DNA of 64,000 nt from Persicitalea jodogahamensis (GCF_014651615.1 NZ_BMXF01000001.1:1769731-1833730); one strand, 5' to 3'. Counted from the stretch's first letter, positions 9,706 to 18,487 are shown. A program made the numbers and translations. The notes: generated from the letters alone by a model not told the origin.

Positions 9706-10824
9706 ATGGATAAAACGCTCCCCGACCCTCTCCCGTTTCGGCAGAAAGCCCGCCTGGCGCTCGGCGTGGTGGCGGTTTACTGGCCCATCCGGCTTTACCA
9801 GAATATCACCGTGCTCAGCACGGGTCTGGTGAAGGAGGGCTTACCTATTTGGGTGATAGAGGGAATGCTGGTTTACGCCATTTTCCTGGCCTGGGTTCAT
9901 CTAATCGACGAAATGCAGCGGCGGTTTTCGGGCTGGTTTGGCCAGGAAGGCACGGGGGCGCTTCGGTGGCCCGCCCAATTATCGACCCTTTTTCTGGCGA
10001 TTGCGCTGGCCCTGCTCTTTAACGTGATGTTCGGTATCCTGATCCATACAATGGGGGGCGATTTGAAGCAAGAGATCATCCGCCTGAACCAGACCACGCC
10101 GGGCAGCCACATCGGTTCACCGCGCGATTCCGACCAGCGGCAGCGCATGAACAATGGTCTGCTGTTTATGGCATTTCTATCGGCTTTTTCCCTAACCACC
10201 GGCCGCCGCTCGGCGCAGCGCATCCAGCAATTGCGGGTGCAGGCCGAGCGTATGGAGAAAGAAGCGGTGCGGTCGCAGTTCGACGCCCTGAAAAACCAGG
10301 TCAACCCGCATTTTCTCTTTAATAGCCTCAGCATCCTTAGTTCTCTGGTGGAGGTAGATTCCGGGCTGGCCGTTCAGTTTATCAATCGTTTGTCCAAAGC
10401 GTACCGCTACATTCTGGAGCAGCGCGACAACGAGCAAGTGCCCCTGCGCACCGAGCTGGACTTCGCCGCCGCCTACACTTTCCTGCTCACTATTCGTTTC
10501 GAGGACAAGCTATTCGTGTCGATTGAAGTACCGGAAGCAGCACGCGACCGCTATGGCATCGCGCCGCTGACGCTGCAACTGCTGGTGGAGAACGCCGTCA
10601 AACACAATCGGCTGTCGGAAGAAGAACCCTTGCGGGTGAAAATCGCGCTGGAAGGAGAGTGGCTGCGGGTGTCCAACCCCCTTCAGCCACGGCCCGACCG
10701 GGAACCTTCGACAGGCATCGGGCTGGAAAATATCATCAACCGCTACAAACTTCTCACCTCCCGCCCTGTCTGGATAGGAGAAGAGAATGGGGAGTTTATT
10801 GTGAAATTGCCATTGCTTAGTTAG
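9706..10824 (+). CDS. LytS-type sensor histidine kinase
   Basis: A 372-residue membrane kinase (His_kinase family PF06580). The N-terminal half has about four hydrophobic segments (around 18-35, 48-66, 92-114, 150-163), then a short coiled linker. The phospho-acceptor is H202 in NPHFLFNSLS, and the ATPase part has the N box LLVENAVKHN and the STGIGLENI glycine motif. There is no extracellular sensor domain of note. Its partner LytTR regulator begins 83 bp downstream, so this is a two-component pair in one operon. The signal is unknown; the neighbouring secreted proteins are candidates for targets or ligands. Confidence 0.9.
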   Translation: MDKTLPDPLPFRQKARLALGVVAVYWPIRLYQNITVLSTGLVKEGLPIWVIEGMLVYAIFLAWVHLIDEMQRRFSGWFGQEGTGALRWPAQLSTLFLAIALALLFNVMFGILIHTMGGDLKQEIIRLNQTTPGSHIGSPRDSDQRQRMNNGLLFMAFLSAFSLTTGRRSAQRIQQLRVQAERMEKEAVRSQFDALKNQVNPHFLFNSLSILSSLVEVDSGLAVQFINRLSKAYRYILEQRDNEQVPLRTELDFAAAYTFLLTIRFEDKLFVSIEVPEAARDRYGIAPLTLQLLVENAVKHNRLSEEEPLRVKIALEGEWLRVSNPLQPRPDREPSTGIGLENIINRYKLLTSRPVWIGEENGEFIVKLPLLS

Positions 10825-10907
10825 TGAATCAGTAAATGTGAGAATGAGAAAAAAAAACTCCTGATAGATTATTTCCTCATTCACTCAATCAAAATTCAAC
10901 ATTGACC

Positions 10908-11681
10908 ATGGACGTACTCATTATCGAGGATGAAAAACGCACCGCCCAGCGACTGGAAAAGCTGTTGGCCCAGTATGATCCTACCATCCAGGTACTGGCT
11001 CAACTACCCGGCGTAGCCAAGGCGGTAGCCTGGCTGGCCGATCCGGCCAACCCGAAACCTGAATTGGTCTTTCTCGACATCCACCTCGAAGATGGCTCGG
11101 GCTTCCAGATCATCGAGCAGGCGCAGCTTACGTTGCCGATCATTTTCACCACCGCCTTCGATGAATACACGCTGCAGGCCTTCAAAACCAATAGTATAGA
11201 CTACCTGCTCAAACCTATGGACGCCGACGAACTGGGGGCGGCCCTCGATAAGTTCAAAAGATTACGTAGTACACCTGCGCCGGACTTATCGCCCCTGCTG
11301 CAACTGCTCGGACAAACGCCTGGCCTGGGCATGGGAAACACGTACAAAGATCGGTTCATGGTAACGATAGGTACCAAAATCCGCAGTATCGAAACCAGTG
11401 ACATTGCCTACTTTTTCTTCGCCGATAAATCCTCCTGGATCACTACCCGTGAGGGCCTCAATATATCCATCGAGTACAGCTTAGATAAACTCTCCGAAAT
11501 GCTTGATCCGAAGCGATTCTTCCGGGTCAACCGGGCCTTCCTGGTGTCGCTGGATTCGATCCATACCATTCACGCCTATTCGGGCGGCAAGCTCAAACTC
11601 GACCTCCGGCCCGAACCGCGGCTGGAAGTGTTCGTCAGCGGCGACCGGATCACGCCTTTTAAGGAATGGCTGGGGAAGTAG
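10908..11681 (+). CDS. LytTR-family response regulator
   Basis: The ATG at 10908 (MDVLIIEDE) is preferred over the TTG two codons upstream. The receiver domain has acidic pocket residues near E7/D8 and phospho-acceptor D57 in LVFLDIHLEDG, plus the conserved switch TTAFDEY and K in LLKPMDADE. A linker leads to a LytTR DNA-binding domain (about 150-257) with RFMVTIGTKIRSIE, FFRVNRAFLVSLDSI and a C-terminal strand. The receiver partner is the kinase at 9706-10824. LytTR proteins bind direct repeats spaced by about two helical turns; candidate arrays lie at 9117-9158 and 12644-12749. Confidence 0.92.
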   Translation: MDVLIIEDEKRTAQRLEKLLAQYDPTIQVLAQLPGVAKAVAWLADPANPKPELVFLDIHLEDGSGFQIIEQAQLTLPIIFTTAFDEYTLQAFKTNSIDYLLKPMDADELGAALDKFKRLRSTPAPDLSPLLQLLGQTPGLGMGNTYKDRFMVTIGTKIRSIETSDIAYFFFADKSSWITTREGLNISIEYSLDKLSEMLDPKRFFRVNRAFLVSLDSIHTIHAYSGGKLKLDLRPEPRLEVFVSGDRITPFKEWLGK

Positions 11682-11753
11682 GGTAGGTAGGGGCTAGGGG
11701 TCTTGAATCTTGCTGAAACATAACGTATGTGCAGCCCAAGGCAGCTCCCGGTT

Positions 11754-12548
11754 TCACAAGTCAGCACTAATGGGGGGGGAGTCGATATCGTTTCGCCTCT
11801 GTACCGGGAATTGAGGCGTACCACCAGAGGTGGGGGATTCAATGTCATAAGTACTGGAATCCTTTCTTCTTACATTGTAGACGTACGATTTCTCATCTAT
11901 CTTGACCAAAAGCTGGAAGGAATTATGGGCAATATTCGATAGGTCCAGCCACCTCCGATAGTGGTCGAGGTGATTGAACTCTTCGTAAAGAGTCAGCCCC
12001 ATTTCATTGGTTACCGACACCCTGCAACGCAGTTGATCCGGGTTATCGACCACTACGTAGACCTTGCCGGCTTTGGTAACATAGGCATGTACCAGGTGCG
12101 ACGTTCCGGCTATGGTTTCATGGCGTGATCTGTCAGAGTTTGCAACCTTGTTGGCTGATTCCGGCTGGGCCTGTATGAAAGGAAAAGGCTGGGGTGCGAT
12201 TTCGGAAGCGACAAGCCGCCTGTTCAGTAGTTTATCCAAGAGCTTATCGAAGTGTCGCTGGTTCTTGTCCGTCAGCTTGATCCACTTCCCGGGCCATATT
12301 TCCTCGTACAGGAGTTCCTGCGTAGGGGCGTAAAACCGGATGGAGGTGCTGCGATCGGCCACGTTTGTTTTGAGGCGCCAATAACCACGGGCCAGCTCGG
12401 TGGCGGTAAGGCTTTCTTCAACCGTGTCCCCGGACTGAGCCCGAAGAGGATTGGCTTGTGCAAGTAAAAGGAGCACAAAGATTCCGGTGAAAAAAGCATT
12501 TGCAAACTTCCCAGGGATGTAGATGCGCGTAAATGGTTCGGTTAGCAT
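11754..12548 (-). CDS. Secreted protein of unknown function, shares a domain with 9241-9609
   Basis: A 264-residue protein with an N-terminal signal peptide (hydrophobic FFTGIFVLLLLAQ, cleavage near LRAQ at about 38). Residues 50-115 are a basic, W/Y-rich segment (GYWRLKT, YEEIWPGKWIKLT). The C-terminal part (about 165-235) has the strand pattern KVYVVVDNP, TNEMGLTLYEEF, WLDLSNIAHNSFQLLV, which aligns by eye with the domain of the small protein at 9241. No catalytic motif is visible. The gene is divergent from the second LytS/LytTR operon and shares its intergenic region, which carries a 20-bp-period repeat array, so it is probably a regulatory target. Confidence 0.65.
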   Translation of the reverse strand: MLTEPFTRIYIPGKFANAFFTGIFVLLLLAQANPLRAQSGDTVEESLTATELARGYWRLKTNVADRSTSIRFYAPTQELLYEEIWPGKWIKLTDKNQRHFDKLLDKLLNRRLVASEIAPQPFPFIQAQPESANKVANSDRSRHETIAGTSHLVHAYVTKAGKVYVVVDNPDQLRCRVSVTNEMGLTLYEEFNHLDHYRRWLDLSNIAHNSFQLLVKIDEKSYVYNVRRKDSSTYDIESPTSGGTPQFPVQRRNDIDSPPISADL

Positions 12549-12643
12549 GGCTGGTCAGGTTTAGTGGAGTATACTGGTGACTTTCCTTTGAGTAAAGAAA
12601 AGCTAGAATCTGATGCAATGCAGGCATTTTAGACCAACGACCA

Positions 12644-12749
12644 CGTTGGGCTTCCACACAACTTTCTGCATCCAGTTGCTGCCGTTGGTCGGTAAATTTC
12701 GTCGTTGGACGAGTTTTTCGCTCGTTGGGACGTGAAGGTGGGCGATTGG
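12644..12749. promoter_or_regulatory. CGTTGG direct-repeat array with 20-bp period, probable LytTR operator
   Basis: CGTTGG starts at 12683, 12703 and 12723, and CGATTGG at 12743, so the core repeats exactly every 20 bp four times. A further CGTTGG lies at 12644 with an inverted CCAACG at 12634. The units are similar beyond the core (for example TTTTTC at the end of units 2 and 4). LytTR regulators are known to bind direct repeats containing GTT with about this spacing. The array lies in the divergent region between the secreted protein (start 12548) and the LytS/LytTR operon (start 12798), which suggests autoregulation and joint control. Confidence 0.65.
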
Positions 12750-12797
12750 ACTAATTTTTCGGGAAAAAAGGGGAAGTAAATGTAAATTAGTGCCTGT

Positions 12798-13865
12798 ATG
12801 GCAGTGAAAACCCTGACAAAATCTCGTTCAAGCCTTTTCAAATCACACCGGGATGTTTGGGTGCACGGTTTGTTCTGGCTGGGGTACTACCTGTTCGAAT
12901 GGCTCAATACCGGAGCCTACCGCGACGATTTTGAAAACAGCTTTTTCTCGATAAGCTTTCACCTTCCCCTGATCATAGTGGCGGGTTACTGGCATTTGCT
13001 GGTTACGGTTCGGCACTTTCTTTTCTCCGGTCGTTTGTTGGCATTTTGGAGTAGTTTGCTGGGTGGGCTGGTCGTGTTTGGGATATTGCGCCGCGCCATA
13101 AACTACCTGTGGCTCTACCCTGACTACTACCACATGGTGTTGCTCAAGCCCTTCTGGTATTGGCCAAAGATCCTGGCCGATACCATGCAGTTGCACCTGG
13201 TAGTGGCGCTTTTTGTGATGGTCAACCTGATCCGTCACGCCCAGCGGCAGCAGCGACTGAGCGAGACCTACCGCCGCGAAAAACTCGCCGCGGAGTACCG
13301 TCTGCTGCAGTCGCAGGTTCAGCCCCATTTCTTGTTCAATACGCTCAATAATCTGGTTTCTGTTTCGCTTCATCAACCCGGCAAAATGACGAACCTTCTG
13401 GTACGCCTGTCCGAACTGTTTAGCTACCAGCTGTACGAAAGCAACCGGGCTACGGTACCAGTTGCCAAAGAAATCGCCTACTTGTCGGACTATATTTCAT
13501 TGGAGCAGATCCGTTATTCGGATCGGTTGGAAGTGATAACCAACTTTGGCGAACTGGGCGATTTGAAGGACCTGATGATTCCGCCAATGCTCCTTTTGCC
13601 TCTCGTGGAGAACGCCTTCAAGCACGGCGCTGCCCAGACCGAAGGCAGATGCTGGATTCAACTGCACCTTTCCCGCATGGCAAACCGGCTGGTTTTTACG
13701 GTGGAGAACTCCATGTCGGATGGATCGGTGAGTCCGGCATCGACGGGCTTGGGACTGTCCAACCTCAGGAAGCGACTGGATATCCTGTTTCCCGAAGCTC
13801 ATGAACTAAGAACCTTATCAGAGGATGGCCAATTTTTGGCCATCCTGAAATTTAATGTAAGCTGA
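12798..13865 (+). CDS. LytS-type sensor histidine kinase
   Basis: A 355-residue kinase with four N-terminal membrane segments (about 22-36, 52-72, 82-99, 125-146) and a cytoplasmic catalytic half. The phospho-acceptor is H177 in QPHFLFNTLNNL; the ATP-binding part has LLLPLVENAFKHG and STGLGLSNLRKRL. It lacks a recognised extracellular domain. Its stop codon TGA shares one base with the ATG of the response regulator (13865), so the pair is translationally coupled. The upstream repeat array at 12644-12749 is a likely binding site for the cognate regulator. Confidence 0.92.
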   Translation: MAVKTLTKSRSSLFKSHRDVWVHGLFWLGYYLFEWLNTGAYRDDFENSFFSISFHLPLIIVAGYWHLLVTVRHFLFSGRLLAFWSSLLGGLVVFGILRRAINYLWLYPDYYHMVLLKPFWYWPKILADTMQLHLVVALFVMVNLIRHAQRQQRLSETYRREKLAAEYRLLQSQVQPHFLFNTLNNLVSVSLHQPGKMTNLLVRLSELFSYQLYESNRATVPVAKEIAYLSDYISLEQIRYSDRLEVITNFGELGDLKDLMIPPMLLLPLVENAFKHGAAQTEGRCWIQLHLSRMANRLVFTVENSMSDGSVSPASTGLGLSNLRKRLDILFPEAHELRTLSEDGQFLAILKFNVS

Positions 13866-14578
13866 TGGTCATTCGTTGTTTCGTACTGGATGATGAGCCC
13901 CTGGCCACCGCCTTGCTGGCTAGCCACATCGGCCGCCTGCCGGACATGGACCTGATCGGCGTGTCCAATAATCCAACCCAGGCACTGGGGCAATTACAGC
14001 AAACGCAGGTCGATGTGCTTTTCCTGGATATCCAGATGCCCCGCCTGACGGGTTTTGAATTGTTGCGTCCCCTGGGCTACCGTCCGAAAGTAATCTTCAC
14101 AACTGCATTCAGGGAATATGCCCTCGACAGCTTCGAGTTCGATGCCGTGGATTTTCTGGTGAAGCCCATCTCCTTTGAACGCTTCCTCCAATCGGTGGGT
14201 AAAATCTACCGGTTCCTGCCCGCTGCTGCTCCCGAATTGGATCCCGCTCACGCCCCCAAACCCGAGAAAGCATACCAGTACTTTAAAGTCAACAAGGAGA
14301 TGGTTAAAATCTTCCTGGAAGATATTCTCTGGATCGAGGGGATGAAAGACTACGTCAAGATTCACACCCTGTCGGGTACTTTGGTTTCCTACCTGCGGAT
14401 AAGTTATCTGGAAGAAAAACTACCCTCCGATCAATTTCTTCGGATTCATAAATCTTTCATCGTTTCACTGGATCATGTACAGGCAGTCAGTGCCTCGTAC
14501 TTCCGTATTCATGATACCGAACTACCCATCGGGCGTAGCTACAAAGCCAGAGTCGAGGAAGTACTTCAACAAAAGTAA
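13865..14578 (+). CDS. LytTR-family response regulator
   Basis: A 237-residue regulator. The receiver has the D9/D10-E11 pocket in LDDEP, phospho-acceptor D55 in VLFLDIQMP, TTAFREY and the conserved K in DFLVKPISFE. The LytTR DNA-binding domain (about 135-237) contains YFKVNKEMVKI, DYVKIHTLSG, and FLRIHKSFIVSLDHV. It is coupled to the kinase at 12798 and is the best candidate to bind the 20-bp-period array upstream of that kinase. Confidence 0.92.
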   Translation: MVIRCFVLDDEPLATALLASHIGRLPDMDLIGVSNNPTQALGQLQQTQVDVLFLDIQMPRLTGFELLRPLGYRPKVIFTTAFREYALDSFEFDAVDFLVKPISFERFLQSVGKIYRFLPAAAPELDPAHAPKPEKAYQYFKVNKEMVKIFLEDILWIEGMKDYVKIHTLSGTLVSYLRISYLEEKLPSDQFLRIHKSFIVSLDHVQAVSASYFRIHDTELPIGRSYKARVEEVLQQK

Positions 14579-14715
14579 GCGACCATCCCTTACTGATTCC
14601 CTCAACAATTACCAGGCTCCCTGGCTGGAAGATCAGGATTCCACCTCCAAACCAAAGCAGGAAAAATGGGGGGCACTCTTTTGAATTTCAAAATTAGTTG
14701 ACCTCCGAAGATATT

Positions 14716-14782
14716 GGTTTAGTCGGTGCAAACTACCCTTTCTGGATTTTTCCGTATTTTACACGACCCAAAAAACGTTGCT
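14716..14782 (+). repeat. Duplicated upstream segment, copy 1 (paired with 19467-19534)
   Basis: The 67 bp before the broken small subunit at 14783 resemble the 68 bp before 19535. Shared blocks include GGTTT, CTACCCT, CGTATTTTACA, CAAAAAA and the ATGGC start. The duplication of the locus therefore included its upstream control region. The shared CGTATTTTACA is a candidate promoter or operator element. Confidence 0.6.
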
Positions 14783-14948
14783 ATGGCAAAATATAAACCG
14801 AAAAACGTGTCAGGTCGATGAGGACATTGATGCGGCGATGAGCGGAAATATCTGCCCCTGCGGTACTTACCTCTAAGTATAGTGCGGCTTCAATAGTAAA
14901 GACCAGTTTATCAAAAGTACCCGAAGAAATTAATAGATGGGTTCGCTA
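14783..14948 (+). pseudogene. Internally deleted [2Fe-2S] small subunit (isoquinoline oxidoreductase alpha-like)
   Basis: The remnant starts like the paralogue at 19535 (ATGGC, then MAKYKPKN against MAQYNLKI), then jumps directly to the C-terminal block DIDAAMSGNICPCGTYL, ending at TAA 14874-14876 or, after one more frameshift, at about 14948. Alignment to the paralogue places the junction on CGATG, which occurs at 19579 and 19893 of the other copy, a distance of 314 bp. That removes both Fe-S cysteine clusters except the last two cysteines and shifts the frame. The neighbouring large subunit at 14974 is left without its natural partner. Confidence 0.8.
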
Positions 14949-14973
14949 AAAGCCTATCCCAACAACCTAAACC

Positions 14974-17235
14974 ATGGAAAACACTGAGAAAAAATATAAT
15001 CGACGGTCCTTTCTGAAATCGTCGGCGTTGGCGGGCGGTGGACTCATGCTCACAGCCAGCTGGTTTGCGGGTACTGAAGCCGCCGATAAAATGGAGGCCC
15101 TAAACCTGCCTGAGCAATGGAACGAGCTGACGGGCTATATCAAAATCACGCCCGATAACGTGATAAAAATCATGTCGCCCAATCCCGAAGGCGGTCAGGG
15201 CATCAAAACCTCAATGCCTATGATCGTGGCCGAGGAACTGGACGTGGATTGGCGGGATGTCGTGGTCGAGCAGGCCGACCTGGACACCAAGCATTTTACC
15301 CGGCAGTTCCTGGGCGGAAGTCAGGCGATCCATCAGGGTTGGAAGCCGCTTCGTACGGCGGGGGCGGCAGGGCGACAGATGCTTATAGCCGCGGCGGCCA
15401 ACACCTGGCAAGTGCCCGCGGGCGAAGTGACCACCCAGGCGGGGGTACTTTATCATGAAAAAAGCGGTAAGTCTGCTAAGTACGGCGAGATGGCCTCGGC
15501 GGCAGCTCTGATCGAAGTACCTAAGGAAGTGACTTTGAAAGAAGTCAGCGATTTCAGAATCATAGGTACTTCCAAGAAAAACGTGGATGGCCCGAAAATC
15601 GTGACGGGCCAGCCGCTCTACGGCATCGACCAGCGCCGCGACGGGATGCTGATCGCGATGATCGTGCATCCGCCCGCTTTCGGGATGAAGCTGAAATCGG
15701 TGGACGGAGCCAAGGCCAAGTCCATGCCGGGCATCCGGGATATTTTCCCTGTCAAATCTATGGAAGACGACTACGAGCGGCAGTTTTTCGACACCTGTAC
15801 TTTTCCTGAGGTGGTGGCCGTCGTTGGCAACTCTACCTGGGAGGTGATGCAGGCCAGGAAAGCTTTGCGGGTCGAGTGGGAGCCTTTCGCGGACTATACG
15901 GAAAACAAAGACATATTTGGCCGCAAACAGACGGTGACCGTCCCGGCGGGGTTGGAAAGTACCCCTGACCACGCGGCAAAAATGGCGGACCGGGCCAGCC
16001 AGGAGGCCACCGTCCGTCGCCGCGACGGCGACCCGGAAGCAGCCTTCCAGAGCGCGGCCAAGGTGGTGGAAAGTACCTTCACCGCGCCCTACCTGGCCCA
16101 CAATTGCATGGAGCCGATGAACTTCTTCGCTCACGTGACCGACGAAAAAGCCGAACTGATCGGCCCGCTCCAGAAACCCGAACTAACCGAGCAGACCCTG
16201 TCCGCCCGCCTGGGGATGCCTTTGGAAAAAATCGACATCAAGATGACCCGTCTCGGCGGTGGCTTCGGGAGGCGCTCCTACGCGCACTGGCTGCTGGAAG
16301 CGGCACTGATTTCCCAAAAAGTGAAGGCCCCCGTGAAGCTGATTTACAGCCGCGAGGACGACATGACCTCGGGGATTTACCGCTCCACCTACACGGCCAC
16401 CTTCCGGGCTGCGCTCGACCAAGACAACAACCTGATCGCCTTCCACGTCAAGGCCGGAGGAACGCCGGAGTCGCCGCTATCGGCCAACCGCTTCCCGGCG
16501 GGGGCCGTGGACAACTACCTGGCCGAGGACTGGAGCCTGCCCACCAACATCACGGTGGGTTCGTTCCGCGCGCCGCGCTCCAACTTCATGGGGGCCGTCG
16601 AGCAGTCGTTCCTCGACGAGGTGGCCGAGGCGGCGGGCAAAGACCCCATCGACTTCCGGCTTGAATTGTTGGAAAAGGCCATTTTGGCAAAATCCATGGA
16701 CAAGCCTTCCAGCAAAAACAACGACTACGAACCCGACCGCTACGCCGGGGTGCTGAAACTGGTGCGCGAAAAATCGAACTGGGATCAACTGAAAAGGGAG
16801 CGGAACGTGGGCGTTTCGGCCTATTTCTGCCATGACACCTACGCGGCTAACATCGTCGATCTGGAAATGAATGACGGCCAGCCTTTGGTGCGGAAAGTCT
16901 GGTGCGCGGTGGACTGCGGTGTGGTGGTGAATCCCGATGGAGCCAGGAACATGACCGAAGGGGCCATCGTGGACGGCATCGGCACGGCCCTGTTCGGCAA
17001 GCTGACGTTTACGAGAGGCGTACCCGATCAGAAAAACTTCGACCGCTACCGCATGATCCGCATGAACGAAGCCCCGAAGGAGGTCGAGGTACATTTCGTG
17101 AAAAACGACATCGATCCCACCGGCATGGGCGAACCCGCCTACCCGCCCGTATTCGGAGCCCTGGCCAATGCGCTGTATAAGGCGACGGGCAAGCGGTTTT
17201 ACAGCCAGCCGTTTACGATGGGCTTGGTGGGGTAG
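14974..17235 (+). CDS. Molybdopterin-binding subunit, xanthine dehydrogenase family (isoquinoline 1-oxidoreductase beta-like), copy 1
   Basis: A 753-residue large subunit that should hydroxylate an N-heterocycle or oxidise an aldehyde at a molybdenum cofactor. A Tat signal (NRRSFLKSS, then hydrophobic ALAGGGLML) sends it folded to the periplasm, as for other IorB-type proteins. The cofactor loop GGGFGRR is at about 428-434 and the catalytic glutamate is E720 in MGEPAYPPV. It is clearly paralogous to 20136-22391. These enzymes need a [2Fe-2S] partner, and the one directly upstream is deleted. Local GC is high (16.4-16.7 kb). Substrate unknown. Confidence 0.88.
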   Translation: MENTEKKYNRRSFLKSSALAGGGLMLTASWFAGTEAADKMEALNLPEQWNELTGYIKITPDNVIKIMSPNPEGGQGIKTSMPMIVAEELDVDWRDVVVEQADLDTKHFTRQFLGGSQAIHQGWKPLRTAGAAGRQMLIAAAANTWQVPAGEVTTQAGVLYHEKSGKSAKYGEMASAAALIEVPKEVTLKEVSDFRIIGTSKKNVDGPKIVTGQPLYGIDQRRDGMLIAMIVHPPAFGMKLKSVDGAKAKSMPGIRDIFPVKSMEDDYERQFFDTCTFPEVVAVVGNSTWEVMQARKALRVEWEPFADYTENKDIFGRKQTVTVPAGLESTPDHAAKMADRASQEATVRRRDGDPEAAFQSAAKVVESTFTAPYLAHNCMEPMNFFAHVTDEKAELIGPLQKPELTEQTLSARLGMPLEKIDIKMTRLGGGFGRRSYAHWLLEAALISQKVKAPVKLIYSREDDMTSGIYRSTYTATFRAALDQDNNLIAFHVKAGGTPESPLSANRFPAGAVDNYLAEDWSLPTNITVGSFRAPRSNFMGAVEQSFLDEVAEAAGKDPIDFRLELLEKAILAKSMDKPSSKNNDYEPDRYAGVLKLVREKSNWDQLKRERNVGVSAYFCHDTYAANIVDLEMNDGQPLVRKVWCAVDCGVVVNPDGARNMTEGAIVDGIGTALFGKLTFTRGVPDQKNFDRYRMIRMNEAPKEVEVHFVKNDIDPTGMGEPAYPPVFGALANALYKATGKRFYSQPFTMGLVG

Positions 17236-17338
17236 GTGGTTGACGGTCGATGGCTCGCGGATTGCCCGTCTCTTCCCACGTGGCCTTTGGTCGAAAACCT
17301 TCTAGTACCTGGCTGTTTGGGCCGAGCGGCTCCGTACC

Positions 17339-17770
17339 TTATTTATCTTCCTGTAATTTTTTAAACATCAGAAGCATGGTTGCTGCATCCACTGCTTCCA
17401 TATCTACTAATTTTAGCGACTTGACCATGTGGGGCGTAGTGGTTTTGTACTTTTCGAAATGTGGCGTTTTTAGGTGCTGCTCGTAAGCCGTTTTGCTAGC
17501 ATAGATTTCCAGAATCCGGATTTGGGTAGTGTTCTCTTTTTGATACATCGGGAAGATGGCAATTACGCCCGGTTCCAGTTTTAAAGAAGCGGCCGCTTCT
17601 GCTTCCAAAATGGTTTTATATTCTTCCAGATAAGCTGGTACTATTTCAATTTCTGCTATACGCACCATCCTTTGGGTCTGCGCCATAACTGTCTGGTAAA
17701 CTGCCGGCATAAGAGCCATAATTAATTGGAAAACAAGTATTGAATGAACTTTACTTTTGAATCCGGCCAT
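17339..17770 (-). CDS. Secreted antibiotic-biosynthesis-monooxygenase (ABM) domain protein
   Basis: From the start at 17770 the protein has about 143 residues; ATGs at 17779 and 17803 are alternatives. A hydrophobic leader (ILVFQLIMALMPAVYQTVMAQ) precedes a ferredoxin-like ABM domain: MVRIAEIEIVPAYLEEYK, then EAEAAASLKLEPGV, then ILEIYASKTAYEQHLKTPHF. This is the pattern of YgiN-type quinol monooxygenases, which act without a metal or flavin. The periplasmic location is unusual for that family but common in Bacteroidota. It lies between the two molybdoenzyme copies, so a role in the same redox pathway is possible. Confidence 0.75.
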   Translation of the reverse strand: MAGFKSKVHSILVFQLIMALMPAVYQTVMAQTQRMVRIAEIEIVPAYLEEYKTILEAEAAASLKLEPGVIAIFPMYQKENTTQIRILEIYASKTAYEQHLKTPHFEKYKTTTPHMVKSLKLVDMEAVDAATMLLMFKKLQEDK

Positions 17771-17866
17771 TTGCTCCATTGTACCATTTTGTTTCGTGTA
17801 CATAAACAACTCGTTGAGGATATTATTTGATTAGCGCTATTTTCTGCAACCATTTACCTACCTCTG

Positions 17867-18319
17867 TTAATGTTCAATCTCGTGGGTGTCCCGCACACTG
17901 CTGAATGTCAGCGCCAGCAATTTCCACTCGCCCCCCTGCTTTTTATAGACCTCGGTGACCGTAAATTCGGTGGCCACATCGTTGCCCCGGACTTCGGCCG
18001 TCAAGGTGATGCGGTTCCAGAGCAGGGCGACATCGTCGATCATTTCCACCGCCACGTCGTGGACATCCGCCTTCTTGTACCAGATGCTCCCGGTTTTAAT
18101 GATTTCCAGTTCGCGGTCCTTATTCCAGGTACCACTCATGTGAACAAACTTGGCCTGATCCTGGAAGAGGTCAGCCAGCTTGTCTACGTTTTTATCTGCC
18201 ATCCACTGCCACTTGTTTTTGGAAAGCTCTTTTATTTCCTGTTCGGTAGTAGAATTTTGCGCGAAGGCCCCTAGTGCACTCATTGATAAAATACAAAGGC
18301 CAATAATGATAGCTTTCAT
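17867..18319 (-). CDS. Secreted NTF2-like protein (SnoaL/DUF4440 type)
   Basis: A 150-residue protein with a signal peptide (MKAIIIGLCILSMSALGAFAQ) and one cone-shaped NTF2-like domain: EIKELSKNKWQWMADKNVD, LADLFQDQAKFVHMSG, VALLWNRITLTAEV, and FTVTEVYKKQGGEWKLLALTF. Members of this fold bind small molecules or act as isomerases; no specific active site can be assigned. It is divergent from the AraC regulator and lies within the molybdoenzyme locus, so it may be a regulated accessory protein. Confidence 0.75.
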   Translation of the reverse strand: MKAIIIGLCILSMSALGAFAQNSTTEQEIKELSKNKWQWMADKNVDKLADLFQDQAKFVHMSGTWNKDRELEIIKTGSIWYKKADVHDVAVEMIDDVALLWNRITLTAEVRGNDVATEFTVTEVYKKQGGEWKLLALTFSSVRDTHEIEH

Positions 18320-18353
18320 AGGATTATTTGTTGGTTGGTGATTTATTCATTGC

Positions 18354-18381
18354 AAAGGTCTTACCTATCATTCGCCCCAAC
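18354..18381 (-). promoter_or_regulatory. Candidate Bacteroidota promoter for the NTF2-like gene
   Basis: On the minus strand TTG (18381-18379) and GACCTTTG (18361-18354) are 17 bp apart, close to the Bacteroidota consensus TTG-N19-TAnnTTTG. The -7 box lies 35 bp before the ATG at 18319. Confidence 0.35.
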
Positions 18382-18457
18382 CGTATACGGATTACGGATT
18401 GTTCTACCAAGATTACTGATTTGGGATTGTACGTCCATCAGGTAATAAATAAAGCGT

Positions 18458-18465
18458 TAACTTTG
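18458..18465 (+). promoter_or_regulatory. TAACTTTG -7 box upstream of the AraC regulator
   Basis: TAACTTTG matches the Bacteroidota -7 consensus TAnnTTTG exactly and lies 23 bp before the ATG at 18488. The nearest TTG (18428) is 27 bp upstream, longer than usual, so the -33 element is weak or absent and activation may be needed. Confidence 0.4.
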
Positions 18466-18487
18466 AATTAGTTAATTCAAATAGGCT

